From: Bacillus tuaregi
GTDB lineage: Bacteria > Bacillota > Bacilli > Bacillales > Cytobacillaceae
Assembly: GCF_900104575.1 (NCBI RefSeq)
Contig: NZ_LT629730.1
Location: 124,001 to 188,000, forward strand
Reading direction: 5' to 3'
Length of the DNA: 64,000 nucleotides
Shown here: positions 1 through 8,004 of the stretch, in pieces
Position numbering within the stretch: the first letter of the stretch is position 1
How the letters are laid out: every line of letters starts with the position of its first letter
The notes under the pieces: generated by a model
Database searches by the model: none
What the model was told of the DNA's origin: nothing
The model's input: the letters and a program-made list of their open reading frames with translations, nothing else
Translations under genes and position numbers: made by a program

Positions 1-1
1 T

Positions 2-895
2 GAATCGGGTGGTTCATTAGTTTCCTTGACTCCACAAGGAGAGAAACGTTGGCAGTTTAGTACACCAACTATCCTGGGTGACCCTGTTATCTCTGAGGAC
101 GGCATTATCTATGCGAAAAGCTTTAACGATCTATATACGTATAACTTAAACGGTGAAGAAATGGGGCAGATTCCTTTTCAGTCAGAAAAAGGAGATGTCG
201 GAAACCCGATTCTTTTCGAAGATAAGCTGTATGTTCCAGTTTCTTCCTTAACGCATGGAACTTGGATTGCTGCCTTTACAAATACTGGGGAACGATTATG
301 GGAAAAGCAAGTCTCCGATGATTATATCCATTCAGCCCTTAGTATCTATCAAGGAAATTTATATTTAACGTCTGGAGGAAGTTTATACTCATTTGACCTA
401 CAAGGGAATCAGGTTTGGAAGTCAGAGGACCTTTATTTATGGGGAAAACCATCCTTCGGTGAAGATGGATCTGTCTACGTTGTCTCGCCTACCTTATCTA
501 AGGTATTGGCCTTTGATCAAACTACAGGTGATAAAAAGTGGGAGATAAAAACCGATTATTTATTTGCTGGTGACTCAGAAGTCACAGTTTCTCCAGAGGG
601 ACACCTCTATGTGAACGGAGCAGATAAAATTTATGTGATTAGTGCAGAAGGGCAATTAATCGCCACCTACTTTGTAGAATATTGGACAGCACCTGTTTCA
701 TTTGATTCATCAGGAAATGTGTACGTTGTGACAAGCTATTTTAACGTATCAAAAGTGATTAAATATGACCAGAATCATAATGAAAAACAGGTCTTTGAGT
801 ATACAGGTGATGGACGGATCGATAACCGTCCAACAATAGGAGAAAATGGAGTCGTGTACGTAGGTGGAACCAAAACGATGGCCATTCAGTTTTAG
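2..895 (+). CDS. PQQ-like beta-propeller repeat protein, 5'-truncated by the window edge
   Basis: The reading frame is open from base 2 without a start codon, so the N-terminus lies outside the window; an internal TTG at 26 is not a convincing start. About 297 residues are visible. They consist of repeated blades of the PQQ/YncE type, with recurring patterns such as SEDGIIYAKS, GEDGSVYVVS, SPEGHLYVNG and GENGVVYVGG, plus W-[KE] turns (KKWEIK, QVWKSE). Such propellers are usually secreted or membrane-anchored scaffolds. No catalytic residue is recognisable and no precise function can be given. A terminator-like hairpin and a type B repeat follow the stop. Confidence 0.75.
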   Translation, partial: ESGGSLVSLTPQGEKRWQFSTPTILGDPVISEDGIIYAKSFNDLYTYNLNGEEMGQIPFQSEKGDVGNPILFEDKLYVPVSSLTHGTWIAAFTNTGERLWEKQVSDDYIHSALSIYQGNLYLTSGGSLYSFDLQGNQVWKSEDLYLWGKPSFGEDGSVYVVSPTLSKVLAFDQTTGDKKWEIKTDYLFAGDSEVTVSPEGHLYVNGADKIYVISAEGQLIATYFVEYWTAPVSFDSSGNVYVVTSYFNVSKVIKYDQNHNEKQVFEYTGDGRIDNRPTIGENGVVYVGGTKTMAIQF

Positions 896-920
896 GTCAT
901 TTTTGGGTGCCCATTTTTGG

Positions 921-958
921 GTGCCTGTCACCGCCCGAAGTTTGGCGTTATTTGTCGA
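921..958 (+). repeat. Interspersed repeat, type B, head inverted
   Basis: Family definition: a 19-bp head GTGACAGGCACCRCCCGAA is followed by a tail. Type A tails carry TGTTTCAC twice (about 45 bp in all); type B tails carry TTTGTCGA-like words twice (about 38 bp). The first 11 bases of the head are a near-palindrome and occur in either sense. This copy has GTGCCTGTCAC at 921-931, CGCCCGAA at 932-939, then TTTGGCG and TTTGTCGA. It starts 25 bp after the stop of the propeller gene, in the same orientation. Confidence 0.85.
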
Positions 959-1014
959 CATTAAGGAATAAGAGAAGCTCAGTAGTCTAAATATTAGAAA
1001 TTAAATATAATCTA

Positions 1015-1056
1015 AGCCCTATCCTCTAAATTTGAGAGATAGGGTTCTTTTATTTA
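1015..1056 (+). terminator. Rho-independent terminator
   Basis: CCCTATC at 1017-1023 pairs with GATAGGG at 1038-1044 and is followed by a T-rich run. It probably ends the transcript of the propeller gene. Confidence 0.6.
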
Positions 1057-1187
1057 ACTTCATTCAGTGGGGGTTCAAACCCCGGCTGAATGAAGTTAAG
1101 ACTCCGGTGGATGTTACGGATTTTTTTAAGGTAGTTTATCGAGCGAACTCAGGTAATCCGGACGCAAATTCGACGGGCGAATTTGAT
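1054..1187 (+). repeat. Structured non-coding repeat S, deletion derivative
   Basis: A 14-bp arm (1054-1067) pairs perfectly with 1086-1099, enclosing a GGGG-ttcaaa-CCCC inner hairpin. The 3' part has an AAATTCG-N5-CGAATTT hairpin at 1166-1184. It is the same element as 50905-51130, but the 91 bp between two ATTCAG words is missing. No coding potential is apparent. Identity unknown. Confidence 0.75.
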
Positions 1188-1236
1188 AAATATAAGAAGT
1201 AGATTTCATTAGTAGCTCACACCGTTTATTGGTGTT

Positions 1237-2154
1237 TCACTGTGGTCGATAGTTGTTAATCACTTTTTCCAAATAACGATGAAACTCCTGTTTGAAAATA
1301 CCGCCGTCTACAATTTGGGCATTTGCTCCTAACTGTAAAATAAAACGATAGGCGTTCTCCACATTTGGAAGCTTCAAGTCTGCATAGTAGGTGTCATCAT
1401 CACACGGTGTAATCACTGAGATGCCAAAGCGTTCAATAATGATATCGCGGACCCGCATATTCGCTTTCAACCGAACCGGATAAACTGGAGGGAGCTTATC
1501 CTTTGGAATTTTGTCGATGACGCTATAATCTCGTGCCTGAAAAGTTTCGTTTGTAAATTGCAAATTCGACATGCGCGCCAAGCGAAAGGTGCGAAAATCC
1601 TCTCGTTCATAGCTATAGCCCTGTAAGTACCAGCGCTCCCCTTTATACATCAAGTGATAGGGTTCAACTTTGCGAGAGGAGTGTGTGCCATTTACATCAT
1701 AGTAGTCAAATTGGACGATAATCTGATCGCGAATGGCCTCTTGTAAAGACTCAGCGACCGCCTTCAATTCCTCTGTTCCTGGCCACCCGGTAAAATGCAA
1801 AGAAAAATCCAGCTCATCGTTTTGTTGTTCCGTTTGCATAGCACGGATTTTCGTGATGGTTGATTTGATTTCCGGACTTTGAATCAACTGCTCCACACCA
1901 TGTAAGGCCGTTAATATATTTTGTAAATCCTTTGAGGTTAACAGCTTTTTATCCACCTTATAGGTAGACATGAGTCCAATTCCACCATCTCGACCCGGAA
2001 CCGTATAAATGGGAATATTCGCCATGCTAAGCGTTTCGACATCGCGATAAATCGTCCGTGTTGTCACCTCAAACGTTTCTGCTAGTTCAGTGGCCGAAAC
2101 TAACTCCCGCTTTAATAGAATCATAATGATAGAAATTAATCGCTCGATTTTCAT
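1237..2154 (-). CDS. WYL-domain transcriptional regulator (YobV/YafY type)
   Basis: The protein has 305 residues. Residues 1-60 form a DeoR-type winged helix-turn-helix (LISIIMILLK...TTRTIYRDVETL). A central linker is followed by a WYL ligand-sensing domain with the signature RWYLQGYSYE near residue 175, then a C-terminal extension. Family members are repressors or activators that sense small ligands. It is divergent from the effector-binding protein at 2235, the same arrangement as yobV/yobU of Bacillus subtilis, so it probably controls that gene. A perfect 6-bp-arm inverted repeat in the 80-bp shared promoter region is a candidate operator. The start was chosen because it follows an AT-rich upstream region and begins directly with the HTH. 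Confidence 0.88.
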   Translation of the reverse strand: MKIERLISIIMILLKRELVSATELAETFEVTTRTIYRDVETLSMANIPIYTVPGRDGGIGLMSTYKVDKKLLTSKDLQNILTALHGVEQLIQSPEIKSTITKIRAMQTEQQNDELDFSLHFTGWPGTEELKAVAESLQEAIRDQIIVQFDYYDVNGTHSSRKVEPYHLMYKGERWYLQGYSYEREDFRTFRLARMSNLQFTNETFQARDYSVIDKIPKDKLPPVYPVRLKANMRVRDIIIERFGISVITPCDDDTYYADLKLPNVENAYRFILQLGANAQIVDGGIFKQEFHRYLEKVINNYRPQ

Positions 2155-2171
2155 AAATATCTCCGTATATA

Positions 2172-2187
2172 TGACAGACTGCTGTCA
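2172..2187. promoter_or_regulatory. Candidate operator in the divergent promoter region
   Basis: TGACAG-N4-CTGTCA, a perfect inverted repeat, lies between the divergently transcribed regulator and its neighbour. It is just upstream of a TATAGTATAAAT box for the rightward gene. Binding by the WYL regulator is inferred. Confidence 0.5.
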
Positions 2188-2234
2188 AGGTTTGTTGGTT
2201 ATAGTATAAATACAAATGAAGAAAAGAGGAATGA

Positions 2235-2729
2235 ATGATGACAAAATTAACAATCAAGCATATCGATGAATTACAATTAACTGGCTATAGTACGAGCGTG
2301 CCACTCCCAACAATGGAAAATGTGGAGGAAGTATCGAAACAAAAGACCGCACACTTCGGGTCCCTTGCCAAAAGTGGCAAATTTGGTGCGCTAATGGCTG
2401 GCAGCAGAGATAAAATCGGTTATGCGGTTGGGACAACCAGCAGTGATAGCTTATCCTATTTCGCAGGAGCAAATACGACGACCGTTGTGGAAGATGCGGA
2501 GCAATTAATTCTGCCGGCTAATGATTATGTCGTGCTTACGGCAGAAGGAGGTCAAAGCCGAAAATTATTCGACCAATTAATCCGCCAATTTTTTGGAGAA
2601 ATATTACCCAATCATCCAGAGCTTGAGTATGAAGATACGTATGTCATTGAAATGTTAGTAAACGGAAATCCAATGGATGCGGTTGTTGAATTAGCCGTCC
2701 CGGTGACAGGCACCGCCCGAAGTTTGTAG
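2235..2729 (+). CDS. Effector-binding (GyrI-like/AraC_E_bind) domain protein, YobU type, C-terminus encoded by a repeat
   Basis: A 164-residue stand-alone SOUL/GyrI-fold effector-binding domain: the N-terminal beta strand (KLTIKHIDELQLTGYS), central AGANTTTVVEDAEQLILPANDYVVL and the C-terminal DTYVIEMLVNG...DAVVELAVPV are typical of small-molecule-binding YobU-like proteins. No DNA-binding domain is present, so it probably binds a ligand for, or acts with, the divergent WYL regulator. An ATG at 2238 follows the first; RBS AAAAGAGGAATG lies close by. The last eight residues (VTGTARSL) and the stop codon come from the type B repeat at 2703, so the native stop has apparently been replaced. Confidence 0.82.
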   Translation: MMTKLTIKHIDELQLTGYSTSVPLPTMENVEEVSKQKTAHFGSLAKSGKFGALMAGSRDKIGYAVGTTSSDSLSYFAGANTTTVVEDAEQLILPANDYVVLTAEGGQSRKLFDQLIRQFFGEILPNHPELEYEDTYVIEMLVNGNPMDAVVELAVPVTGTARSL

Positions 2730-2740
2730 AATTATGTCGA
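2703..2740 (+). repeat. Interspersed repeat, type B, read through by the preceding gene
   Basis: The head at 2703-2721 is GTGACAGGCAC then CGCCCGAA; the tail is GTTTGTAGAATTATGTCGA. It begins inside the 3' end of the effector-binding gene; the gene's TAG at 2727-2729 lies in the tail. Confidence 0.9.
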
Positions 2741-2764
2741 CCTTTGTAAATTAAGAATAAATAC

Positions 2765-2813
2765 AGTGACAAGTACATGTTTCCCTGCTTTTTGGATTCA
2801 GGTACTTGTCACT
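2765..2813. terminator. Long-stem hairpin after the effector-binding gene
   Basis: AGTGACAAGTAC (2765-2776) pairs perfectly with GTACTTGTCACT (2802-2813) around a 25-nt loop. It may act as a terminator. The rest of 2814-3039 is AT-rich with no supported gene. Confidence 0.4.
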
Positions 2814-3039
2814 TCTATTAAGTCAAATTCATCTTGCTTATCTGGATTTCAGCAATACTCATGAAATTATGATTCTGATTCCCTATAAGTCATCATCGGT
2901 TTCACTATATGGAAGTAAATATTCATCAATTAGGCTTTCTTCCCCTCCTACAATTTTATAATTACTATATAAAATGGAGTAAATCACTATTGAAATCTCC
3001 CCCTCCTTTTTCAAAAACGTCCCGCCCTCATCACCATCC

Positions 3040-3564
3040 TCAGTTTTTCAATTGCTCCTTTATATAACCTCTTATTTCCGAGTGGTTTGTGTATAAGGTA
3101 ATACTATAAAGAATCGTCGAGGCCGCTATGGTAGACCAAAGAATCCAATCTCCTGAACCAGTCAGGAAATGAGCAAGTTCAACCATTATGGATTCACCAC
3201 CATTTTTAAAACCAGAGATGATAGTAGAAAAGTTAAAAATAAATATAACGATAAACCGACCGATAATCAGCAGAAGCAACCCGATGATATAATTAATTCC
3301 TCCGACCGTACTTAATTTATGCTCATGATACATGACTCTTGTTTTCCGTGCCTGAATGTTGCCAATGACCGCACCTAATGCGAGAAGAATGATTAACTCG
3401 AACAGCATGGTCGTGCTCAATGTATTCGGCAAACTGGAATAGGTTTTATATAATGCCAAAATAGGCAGTCCGATAAAATCAAAGCGATTAACTTCCTTCG
3501 GGATAAATTGCCGAAATATCAATAGGCCGATGGCAATGAGTATAATGAGCGAGATTTTATCCAT
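3040..3564 (-). CDS. Multi-pass membrane protein, possibly CcdC-like
   Basis: The protein has 174 residues with about four to five hydrophobic helices (SLIILIAIGLLIF, MLFELIILLALGAVIG, YIIGLLLLIIGRFIVIFIF, ILWSTIAASTILYSITLY). Helix 2 is followed by a basic loop, IQARKTRVMYHEHKLS, before the next segment, a layout reminiscent of CcdC/DUF1453 family membrane proteins; this family call is tentative. Its start overlaps the end of the upstream TetR gene by 8 bp, so the two are co-transcribed and translationally coupled, and the TetR protein probably regulates it. No catalytic motif is evident. Confidence 0.6.
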   Translation of the reverse strand: MDKISLIILIAIGLLIFRQFIPKEVNRFDFIGLPILALYKTYSSLPNTLSTTMLFELIILLALGAVIGNIQARKTRVMYHEHKLSTVGGINYIIGLLLLIIGRFIVIFIFNFSTIISGFKNGGESIMVELAHFLTGSGDWILWSTIAASTILYSITLYTNHSEIRGYIKEQLKN

Positions 3565-4168
3565 TCGGTACTGTCCCCTTTTTATTACTTAAATAGTATT
3601 CGATTAATCGGTCTACCTTGCTTTCCGTATAGAATGCCGGACTTTGAAGTACATGGATGACCATGCCATCGATAAAAGCATAAAGAGTTTCAAGCTCTAA
3701 TTCTACCTCGGCTTTTTCATCCACATATCCTAAATCTATCATCAGGTTCAACATCATCTGCACCATATTCCTTGAATAACGATCCATCCTTTGCTGTAAT
3801 TCGAAAAGTGTCGGATCACTGAAGGAACGCCCTAAGAATGAGATCCATACTCTTGCTTCCATTAATTCCTCATCATCAGTTGGAATAAGGAAATTCATTA
3901 ACCCTCTTAAAGTTTCTTCCTTTGTTCCAGTAAATGTTTGGGACCTTGCCTTTGCCCGTTCCTCCATCCGATTTAATACTAAATTCATCGCATAATGTAT
4001 AATTTTCTCTTTCGATGAAAAATTATGCTGTATTAAGCCAACTGACATTTGGGCTTCCTCTGCAATGTTTTGTATTGATGCTTTATCAATTCCTTTATTT
4101 AAAATCACTCGCCAAGTAGCAGCAGCAATTTGATTTTTTCTTTCAACAAGATCCACTTTTTTTGGCAT
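3557..4168 (-). CDS. TetR-family transcriptional regulator
   Basis: The protein has 203 residues from the ATG at 4168, preceded by AGAGAGGAG. An upstream in-frame extension to 4300 is open, but it lacks an RBS and runs through the operators and a degenerate repeat, so it was discarded. Residues 10-55 carry the TetR helix-turn-helix (ATWRVILNKGIDKASIQNIAEEAQ, then VGLIQHNFSSKEKII); the rest is a helical ligand-binding domain with TetR_C_6-like features. Two inverted repeats just upstream are likely autoregulatory operators. It is probably co-transcribed with the membrane protein at 3040. Confidence 0.88.
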   Translation of the reverse strand: MPKKVDLVERKNQIAAATWRVILNKGIDKASIQNIAEEAQMSVGLIQHNFSSKEKIIHYAMNLVLNRMEERAKARSQTFTGTKEETLRGLMNFLIPTDDEELMEARVWISFLGRSFSDPTLFELQQRMDRYSRNMVQMMLNLMIDLGYVDEKAEVELELETLYAFIDGMVIHVLQSPAFYTESKVDRLIEYYLSNKKGTVPNG

Positions 4169-4190
4169 GCAATAACACTCCTCTCTTTTA

Positions 4191-4208
4191 ACAATATGAT
4201 TATATTGT
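4191..4208. promoter_or_regulatory. Candidate TetR operator 1
   Basis: ACAATAT-GATT-ATATTGT is an inverted repeat with 7-bp arms, 22 bp upstream of the tetR start codon. TetR autoregulation through such sites is common; binding here is inferred. Confidence 0.6.
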
Positions 4209-4227
4209 ATAAAAAGTATTTTGGCAA

Positions 4228-4242
4228 TACAATTATATTGTA
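4228..4242. promoter_or_regulatory. Candidate TetR operator 2
   Basis: TACAAT-TAT-ATTGTA shares the ACAAT...ATTGT words of operator 1 but has a 3-bp spacer. The two palindrome centres are about 35 bp apart. Confidence 0.5.
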
Positions 4243-4254
4243 AAAACAGGCCGG

Positions 4255-4296
4255 GTGACAGGCAGTATCCAAAAGTGCGAAGTGACCGGCGCCATC
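4255..4296 (+). repeat. Degenerate fragment of the interspersed repeat
   Basis: GTGACAGGCA at 4255-4264 matches the repeat head, followed by diverged sequence with GTGACCGGCGCC near 4279. Probably a decayed copy. Confidence 0.35.
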
Positions 4297-4314
4297 CCAA
4301 TATTATCTACCGCA

Positions 4315-4350
4315 CGAAAAAGCCCTATCCTCCAATTGGATAGGGCTAAC
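4315..4350 (-). terminator. Rho-independent terminator
   Basis: AGCCCTATCC (4321-4330) pairs with GGATAGGGCT (4338-4347). On the minus strand the stem is followed by TTTTTC, downstream of the MFS gene that ends at 4416. Confidence 0.7.
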
Positions 4351-4415
4351 TTTGAATAATCTTCATTCATCCACCTGAACTAGCGTATAAAATTTTTGAA
4401 GCATGGTTCGTATTC

Positions 4416-5759
4416 TTAACTAGCAGATGTGTCCACCTGTTTTTTAGTATTTAAAACCTTCGCTCCTTGCTGATTGGCCAAGAAAACAGCTAATGCGGCA
4501 ATGACTCCTGGAAGAGCAAATACTAAAAAGTTTACCTGTAAAGTTAATTGTGAAGCGAGTAAAATACCGCCAATGGTTGGTCCAAGGATTCCGCCAATAC
4601 GTCCTACGGCTAATGCCCATCCTAAAGCGGTTGAGCGCATCGTGATTGGGTAGAATTGAGAAGTGTAGGAATGTGTAAGGTTTTGTGTTCCAACGGTTGC
4701 GGCACCTGCAATCGCTACCAAAATATACAATAGAACCATATTGGTTGCATATCCTAAGCTTGTAATCGAAATAGCGGCAATGACAAAGAACAGAATAAGT
4801 GCTTTCCCAACACCCCAACGGTCCGCTACCCATCCCATCAGAATGGCACCGACAGTCGCGCCGACATTTAACGCTAAAAGGAAGCTTAAGCTTGAACCAA
4901 GCGGGAATCCAGCTTCGGTCATGAATTTCGGCAGCCATGTATTTAATCCATAGATCATCAATAGGGACATAAAGTAGGTGACCCAAATCATTACGGTTAA
5001 AAGGGCTCTGTTTTCAGTAAATAAATTCTTAACAGGAGATGAATCTTCCTTTTGTTTATTTAAAATAAATCTTTCATTTTCTGTTGGTTGATAAGTGGAA
5101 TTTAATTTTACAAGAATCTTCTGTATTCCTTTGTAGTCATTTTTAGAAACTAATGTTCCGACTGAGTCTGGTAATGACTTTACGAGGAACGGCAGGAATA
5201 AAATAGGAAGGGCACCAAAGAAAAAGACGGACTCCCAACCAAAATTAGTAATCAGAACCATACTTAGTAATGCAGCGACAACGCCGCCAATGGAATATCC
5301 GGCCATAATCGTCGCAATCATCCGGCTGCGCAATCCTTCCGGGGAATACTCACTAACTAATCCAATTACATTTGGCATCATACCACCTAAGCCTAAGCCA
5401 GTAATGAATCGGAACACTCCAAACATTTCTGGAGTTGGGGCTAATCCTGAAAGAAGCATAAAGAGACTGAAGATAAAAACACAAATCAAGATAATCTTTT
5501 TACGGCCTAGTTTATCTGCCAATGTTCCAAAGATTAAGGCACCAAACATCATGCCGAATAAGGCATAGCTCCCATACATCCCTGCTTGAACAGCAGAAAT
5601 TCCCCATTCTTCCATTAACGTAGGGACAACTGCACCATAGATGGTTAAATCAAACCCATCAAATAGCATTAATATGGCACCCCAAAATAGTAACACACCA
5701 TGAAACTTGTTAAATTTTGTCTTCTGAACGATTTGTTCAGCATTCGTTGTTACTTGCAT
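4416..5759 (-). CDS. MFS transporter, aromatic acid:H+ symporter (AAHS) family
   Basis: The 447-residue, 12-helix major facilitator is a proton-coupled importer in the cytoplasmic membrane. The AAHS signature DGFDLTIYGAVVP in helix 1 and the MFS motif GTLADKLGRKKII between helices 2 and 3 are both present; FRFITGLGLGGMMPNVIGLVSEYSP and GWVADRWGVGK are the matching conserved loops. Relatives (PcaK, BenK, MhbT type) take up protocatechuate, benzoate or hydroxybenzoates; the substrate here cannot be read from sequence and no aromatic degradation genes adjoin it. Its own terminator follows, and the ATG is preceded by AAGGAGG-like sequence (minus strand of 5761-5775). It appears monocistronic. Confidence 0.88.
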   Translation of the reverse strand: MQVTTNAEQIVQKTKFNKFHGVLLFWGAILMLFDGFDLTIYGAVVPTLMEEWGISAVQAGMYGSYALFGMMFGALIFGTLADKLGRKKIILICVFIFSLFMLLSGLAPTPEMFGVFRFITGLGLGGMMPNVIGLVSEYSPEGLRSRMIATIMAGYSIGGVVAALLSMVLITNFGWESVFFFGALPILFLPFLVKSLPDSVGTLVSKNDYKGIQKILVKLNSTYQPTENERFILNKQKEDSSPVKNLFTENRALLTVMIWVTYFMSLLMIYGLNTWLPKFMTEAGFPLGSSLSFLLALNVGATVGAILMGWVADRWGVGKALILFFVIAAISITSLGYATNMVLLYILVAIAGAATVGTQNLTHSYTSQFYPITMRSTALGWALAVGRIGGILGPTIGGILLASQLTLQVNFLVFALPGVIAALAVFLANQQGAKVLNTKKQVDTSAS

Positions 5760-6460
5760 TGTCTTTTTCCTCCTTCGATGTCATTTCCTTTATAAGTGCA
5801 AATGCTGATAAAAAATACATTAATATCATAACCACTATGCATATAGTGTTTATTGAATAAAAAAATGAGAAATACTATGTTGCGCCTTTTGAAAGTGTGG
5901 CGACAGTATTTCTATTATTCTTGGGGTTAATATGTTGTCTGGGTTCAGTTTAGTAGTATGCGCTTTCATAGGTAAGAAAAATTATCGCTATGAAAATGGC
6001 AACTTACTAGACTAGAAGTGTGGCTAGCAGTCCATTTTATATTAGGAAAAATAAAAAATTTTTTAGATAAATAAAATAATTTAAATGTAAATATAATTTA
6101 ATGTTTTTCTGGCAAAATGTCTAATAAATATTATCTTGTATAAATCGCTAAAAACCAAAAAAAAATTAGGGTGGTGAAAACTGGCATAAAATGGAAATGT
6201 AAAAACTAGCATAAAATGGAAATATGGAAACCAGAAAGACAAGTGGTGTGGACTGCGGATCGAGGTGGTAGCTGGCATCGAAATCCTGGGTAATCCCTAT
6301 TGCTCTAATCTTAGTCACATTAATTTGGCGGATAGTTCAATATAATAGGGCACTTATATTATTCACCTTTTTTTATACTGAATAACCTATAGGGATGGGA
6401 GATTTGTTTGTTTTGGTTTTGGGATAAGATCATTCAAAATATTTAAAAGGAGAATGTGGA
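5760..6460. other. 700-bp intergenic region
   Basis: AT-rich and without a supported gene. It contains a 25-bp tandem direct repeat (CTGGCATAAAATGGAAAT at 6181 and CTAGCATAAAATGGAAAT at 6206). The last 120 bp before the collagen-like gene probably hold its sporulation promoter, but I could not assign a sigma factor box with confidence. Confidence 0.5.
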
Positions 6461-7786
6461 GTGTCTCAACCGAATATTCCTAATATTTCGCCTAATATCA
6501 CAATTACTCGGGACGATGTGATTAATTTATTGCTTGCATCTATTGCAATGGAAGAGTTAGGGCTTGCCCATATCATTAATGCTGAGGGAGAAAAACTTCA
6601 ATATGTTTTGGGAACATTGCCAGGATTAACATTGCCTGCTTCATTGGAAGAGATTTTAGAAGTCAATGAAAGTGTGAAGGACATGCTTGAGATGGCAATG
6701 AAAAAGGAATTGCTGCTTGATAATAAATTGAAACAAGTTGCAGGTATTACAAATAATAGTGGTATTCCCGGGCCGCCTGGTCCAGAGGGTCCAGCCGGTC
6801 CAGAGGGTCCAGAGGGTCCAGCCGGTCCAGAGGGTCCAGAGGGTCCAGCCGGTCCAGCTGGTCCAGCTGGTCCAGAGGGTCCAGCCGGTCCAGAGGGTCC
6901 AGCCGGTCCAGAGGGTCCAGAGGGTCCAGCCGGTCCAGAGGGTCCAGAGGGTCCAGCCGGTCCAGCTGGTCCAGCTGGTCCAGAGGGTCCAGCCGGTCCA
7001 GAGGGTCCAGCCGGTCCAGCTGGTCCAGCTGGTCCAGAGGGTCCAGCCGGTCCAGAGGGTCCAGCCGGTCCAGAGGGTCCAGCCGGTCCAGAGGGTCCAG
7101 CCGGCCCAGAGGGTCCAGCCGGTCCAGAGGGTCCAGCCGGTCCAGAGGGTCCAGCCGGCCCAGAGGGTCCAGTCGGTCCAGAAGGTCCAGCCGGCCCAGA
7201 GGGTCCAGCCGGCCCAGAAGGTCCAGCCGGTCCGGAGGGTCCAGCCGGCCCAGAGGGTCCTCCAGGAGCCGGTGCCATCATTCCGTTTGCTTCGGGGACT
7301 CCTGTTACACTTACCACACTTTTAAATGGCTTAGCGGGTACGGGAGGCCTTATTGGATTTGGAAGTTCAGTTGCAGCTATTAATCTAGCTGGAGGTACGA
7401 TCGACCTTACAGGTGCAGCAGGGACCCTGCTCAACTTTGCATTTTCAGTACCACGAGAGGGAACGATTACTTCAATAGCCGCTTATTTCAGCGTAACAGC
7501 AGGACTTTCCCTTGCATTAGGTTCGATGACAATTAGAGCTCAACTATATCGATCCACTACACCAAATAATCTTTTCACGCCCATTCCTGGTGCCGAAGTT
7601 GTGTTAAGTCCAAATTTAACTGGTTTAATCTCATTAGGGGATATTGTGAATGGGAATATATCTGGACTAAATATCCCTGTATCACCTGAAGATCGTTTAT
7701 TATTGGTATTCTCCGCTACTACTAGCGGTCTGGCTGTCGTTAGTACGATTGCAGGGTACGCAAGTGGTGGTGTAGCTATTAGTTAA
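6461..7786 (+). CDS. BclB-like exosporium collagen-like glycoprotein
   Basis: The 441-residue protein starts at GTG behind AAAAGGAGAATGTGGA. Residues 1-97 are a leader domain ([21 protein letters not shown]...[19 protein letters not shown]) shared with two neighbours. Residues 101 to about 270 are uninterrupted Gly-Pro-[Ala/Glu] collagen triplets, roughly 56. Residues 271-441 match the BclB C-terminal domain ([49 protein letters not shown]). Such proteins form trimeric filaments on the exosporium of spores and are usually O-glycosylated on the collagen stalk; here almost no Thr is present in the stalk, so any glycosylation would have to be elsewhere. A GT2 enzyme is encoded 1.5 kb downstream. 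The stalk DNA is a near-perfect tandem array, so its length is likely to vary between strains. Confidence 0.93.
   Translation: MSQPNIPNISPNITITRDDVINLLLASIAMEELGLAHIINAEGEKLQYVLGTLPGLTLPASLEEILEVNESVKDMLEMAMKKELLLDNKLKQVAGITNNSGIPGPPGPEGPAGPEGPEGPAGPEGPEGPAGPAGPAGPEGPAGPEGPAGPEGPEGPAGPEGPEGPAGPAGPAGPEGPAGPEGPAGPAGPAGPEGPAGPEGPAGPEGPAGPEGPAGPEGPAGPEGPAGPEGPAGPEGPVGPEGPAGPEGPAGPEGPAGPEGPAGPEGPPGAGAIIPFASGTPVTLTTLLNGLAGTGGLIGFGSSVAAINLAGGTIDLTGAAGTLLNFAFSVPREGTITSIAAYFSVTAGLSLALGSMTIRAQLYRSTTPNNLFTPIPGAEVVLSPNLTGLISLGDIVNGNISGLNIPVSPEDRLLLVFSATTSGLAVVSTIAGYASGGVAIS
6767..7267 (+). repeat. Tandem array encoding Gly-Pro-X triplets
   Basis: About 500 bp built almost only from the 9-mers GGTCCAGAG, GGTCCAGCC and GGTCCAGCT. 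The reverse complement also reads Gly-Pro-X, giving a long open antisense frame that is an artefact. Confidence 0.95.
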
Positions 7787-7800
7787 TGAGATATTTTGGA

Positions 7801-7834
7801 AAAAGAAAGACTCCTGTTGGGGTCTTTCTTTTCG
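7801..7834 (+). terminator. Rho-independent terminator of the collagen gene
   Basis: AAAGAAAGAC (7802-7811) pairs with GTCTTTCTTT (7822-7831), ending in a T-rich tract. Confidence 0.85.
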
Positions 7835-8004
7835 TTTGGATTGGAAACCATTAAGAAAAATAAGCCTCCATAACCATCAGTAGATTGCTTTTTGGGCGTA
7901 CTAGCACCTATTGTATAGGCTTGAATATATTAGCGAATAGATAATTAGGATTGCTTGATGTTTTTATTGAAAAACAAGTCTTGCACTTTGAAGAGAAAGC
8001 GGTG

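Noticed and set aside
3557-4300. 247-residue version of the TetR regulator
   Set aside because: The extra N-terminal residues cover the operator palindromes and a degenerate repeat and lack an RBS; the ATG at 4168 has a good one.
5760-6460. Riboswitch or T-box in the long gaps (also 27141-27977)
   Set aside because: No T-box AGGGTGGNACCGCG, no recognisable c-di-GMP, SAM or purine core, and no adjacent terminator/anti-terminator pair was found by eye.
6598-7434. Long antisense open frame encoding Gly-Pro-Ala/Ser triplets
   Set aside because: The reverse complement of GGTCCAGCC/GGTCCAGAG arrays also reads Gly-Pro-X, so the frame is an artefact of the collagen repeat. It has no RBS or start context.
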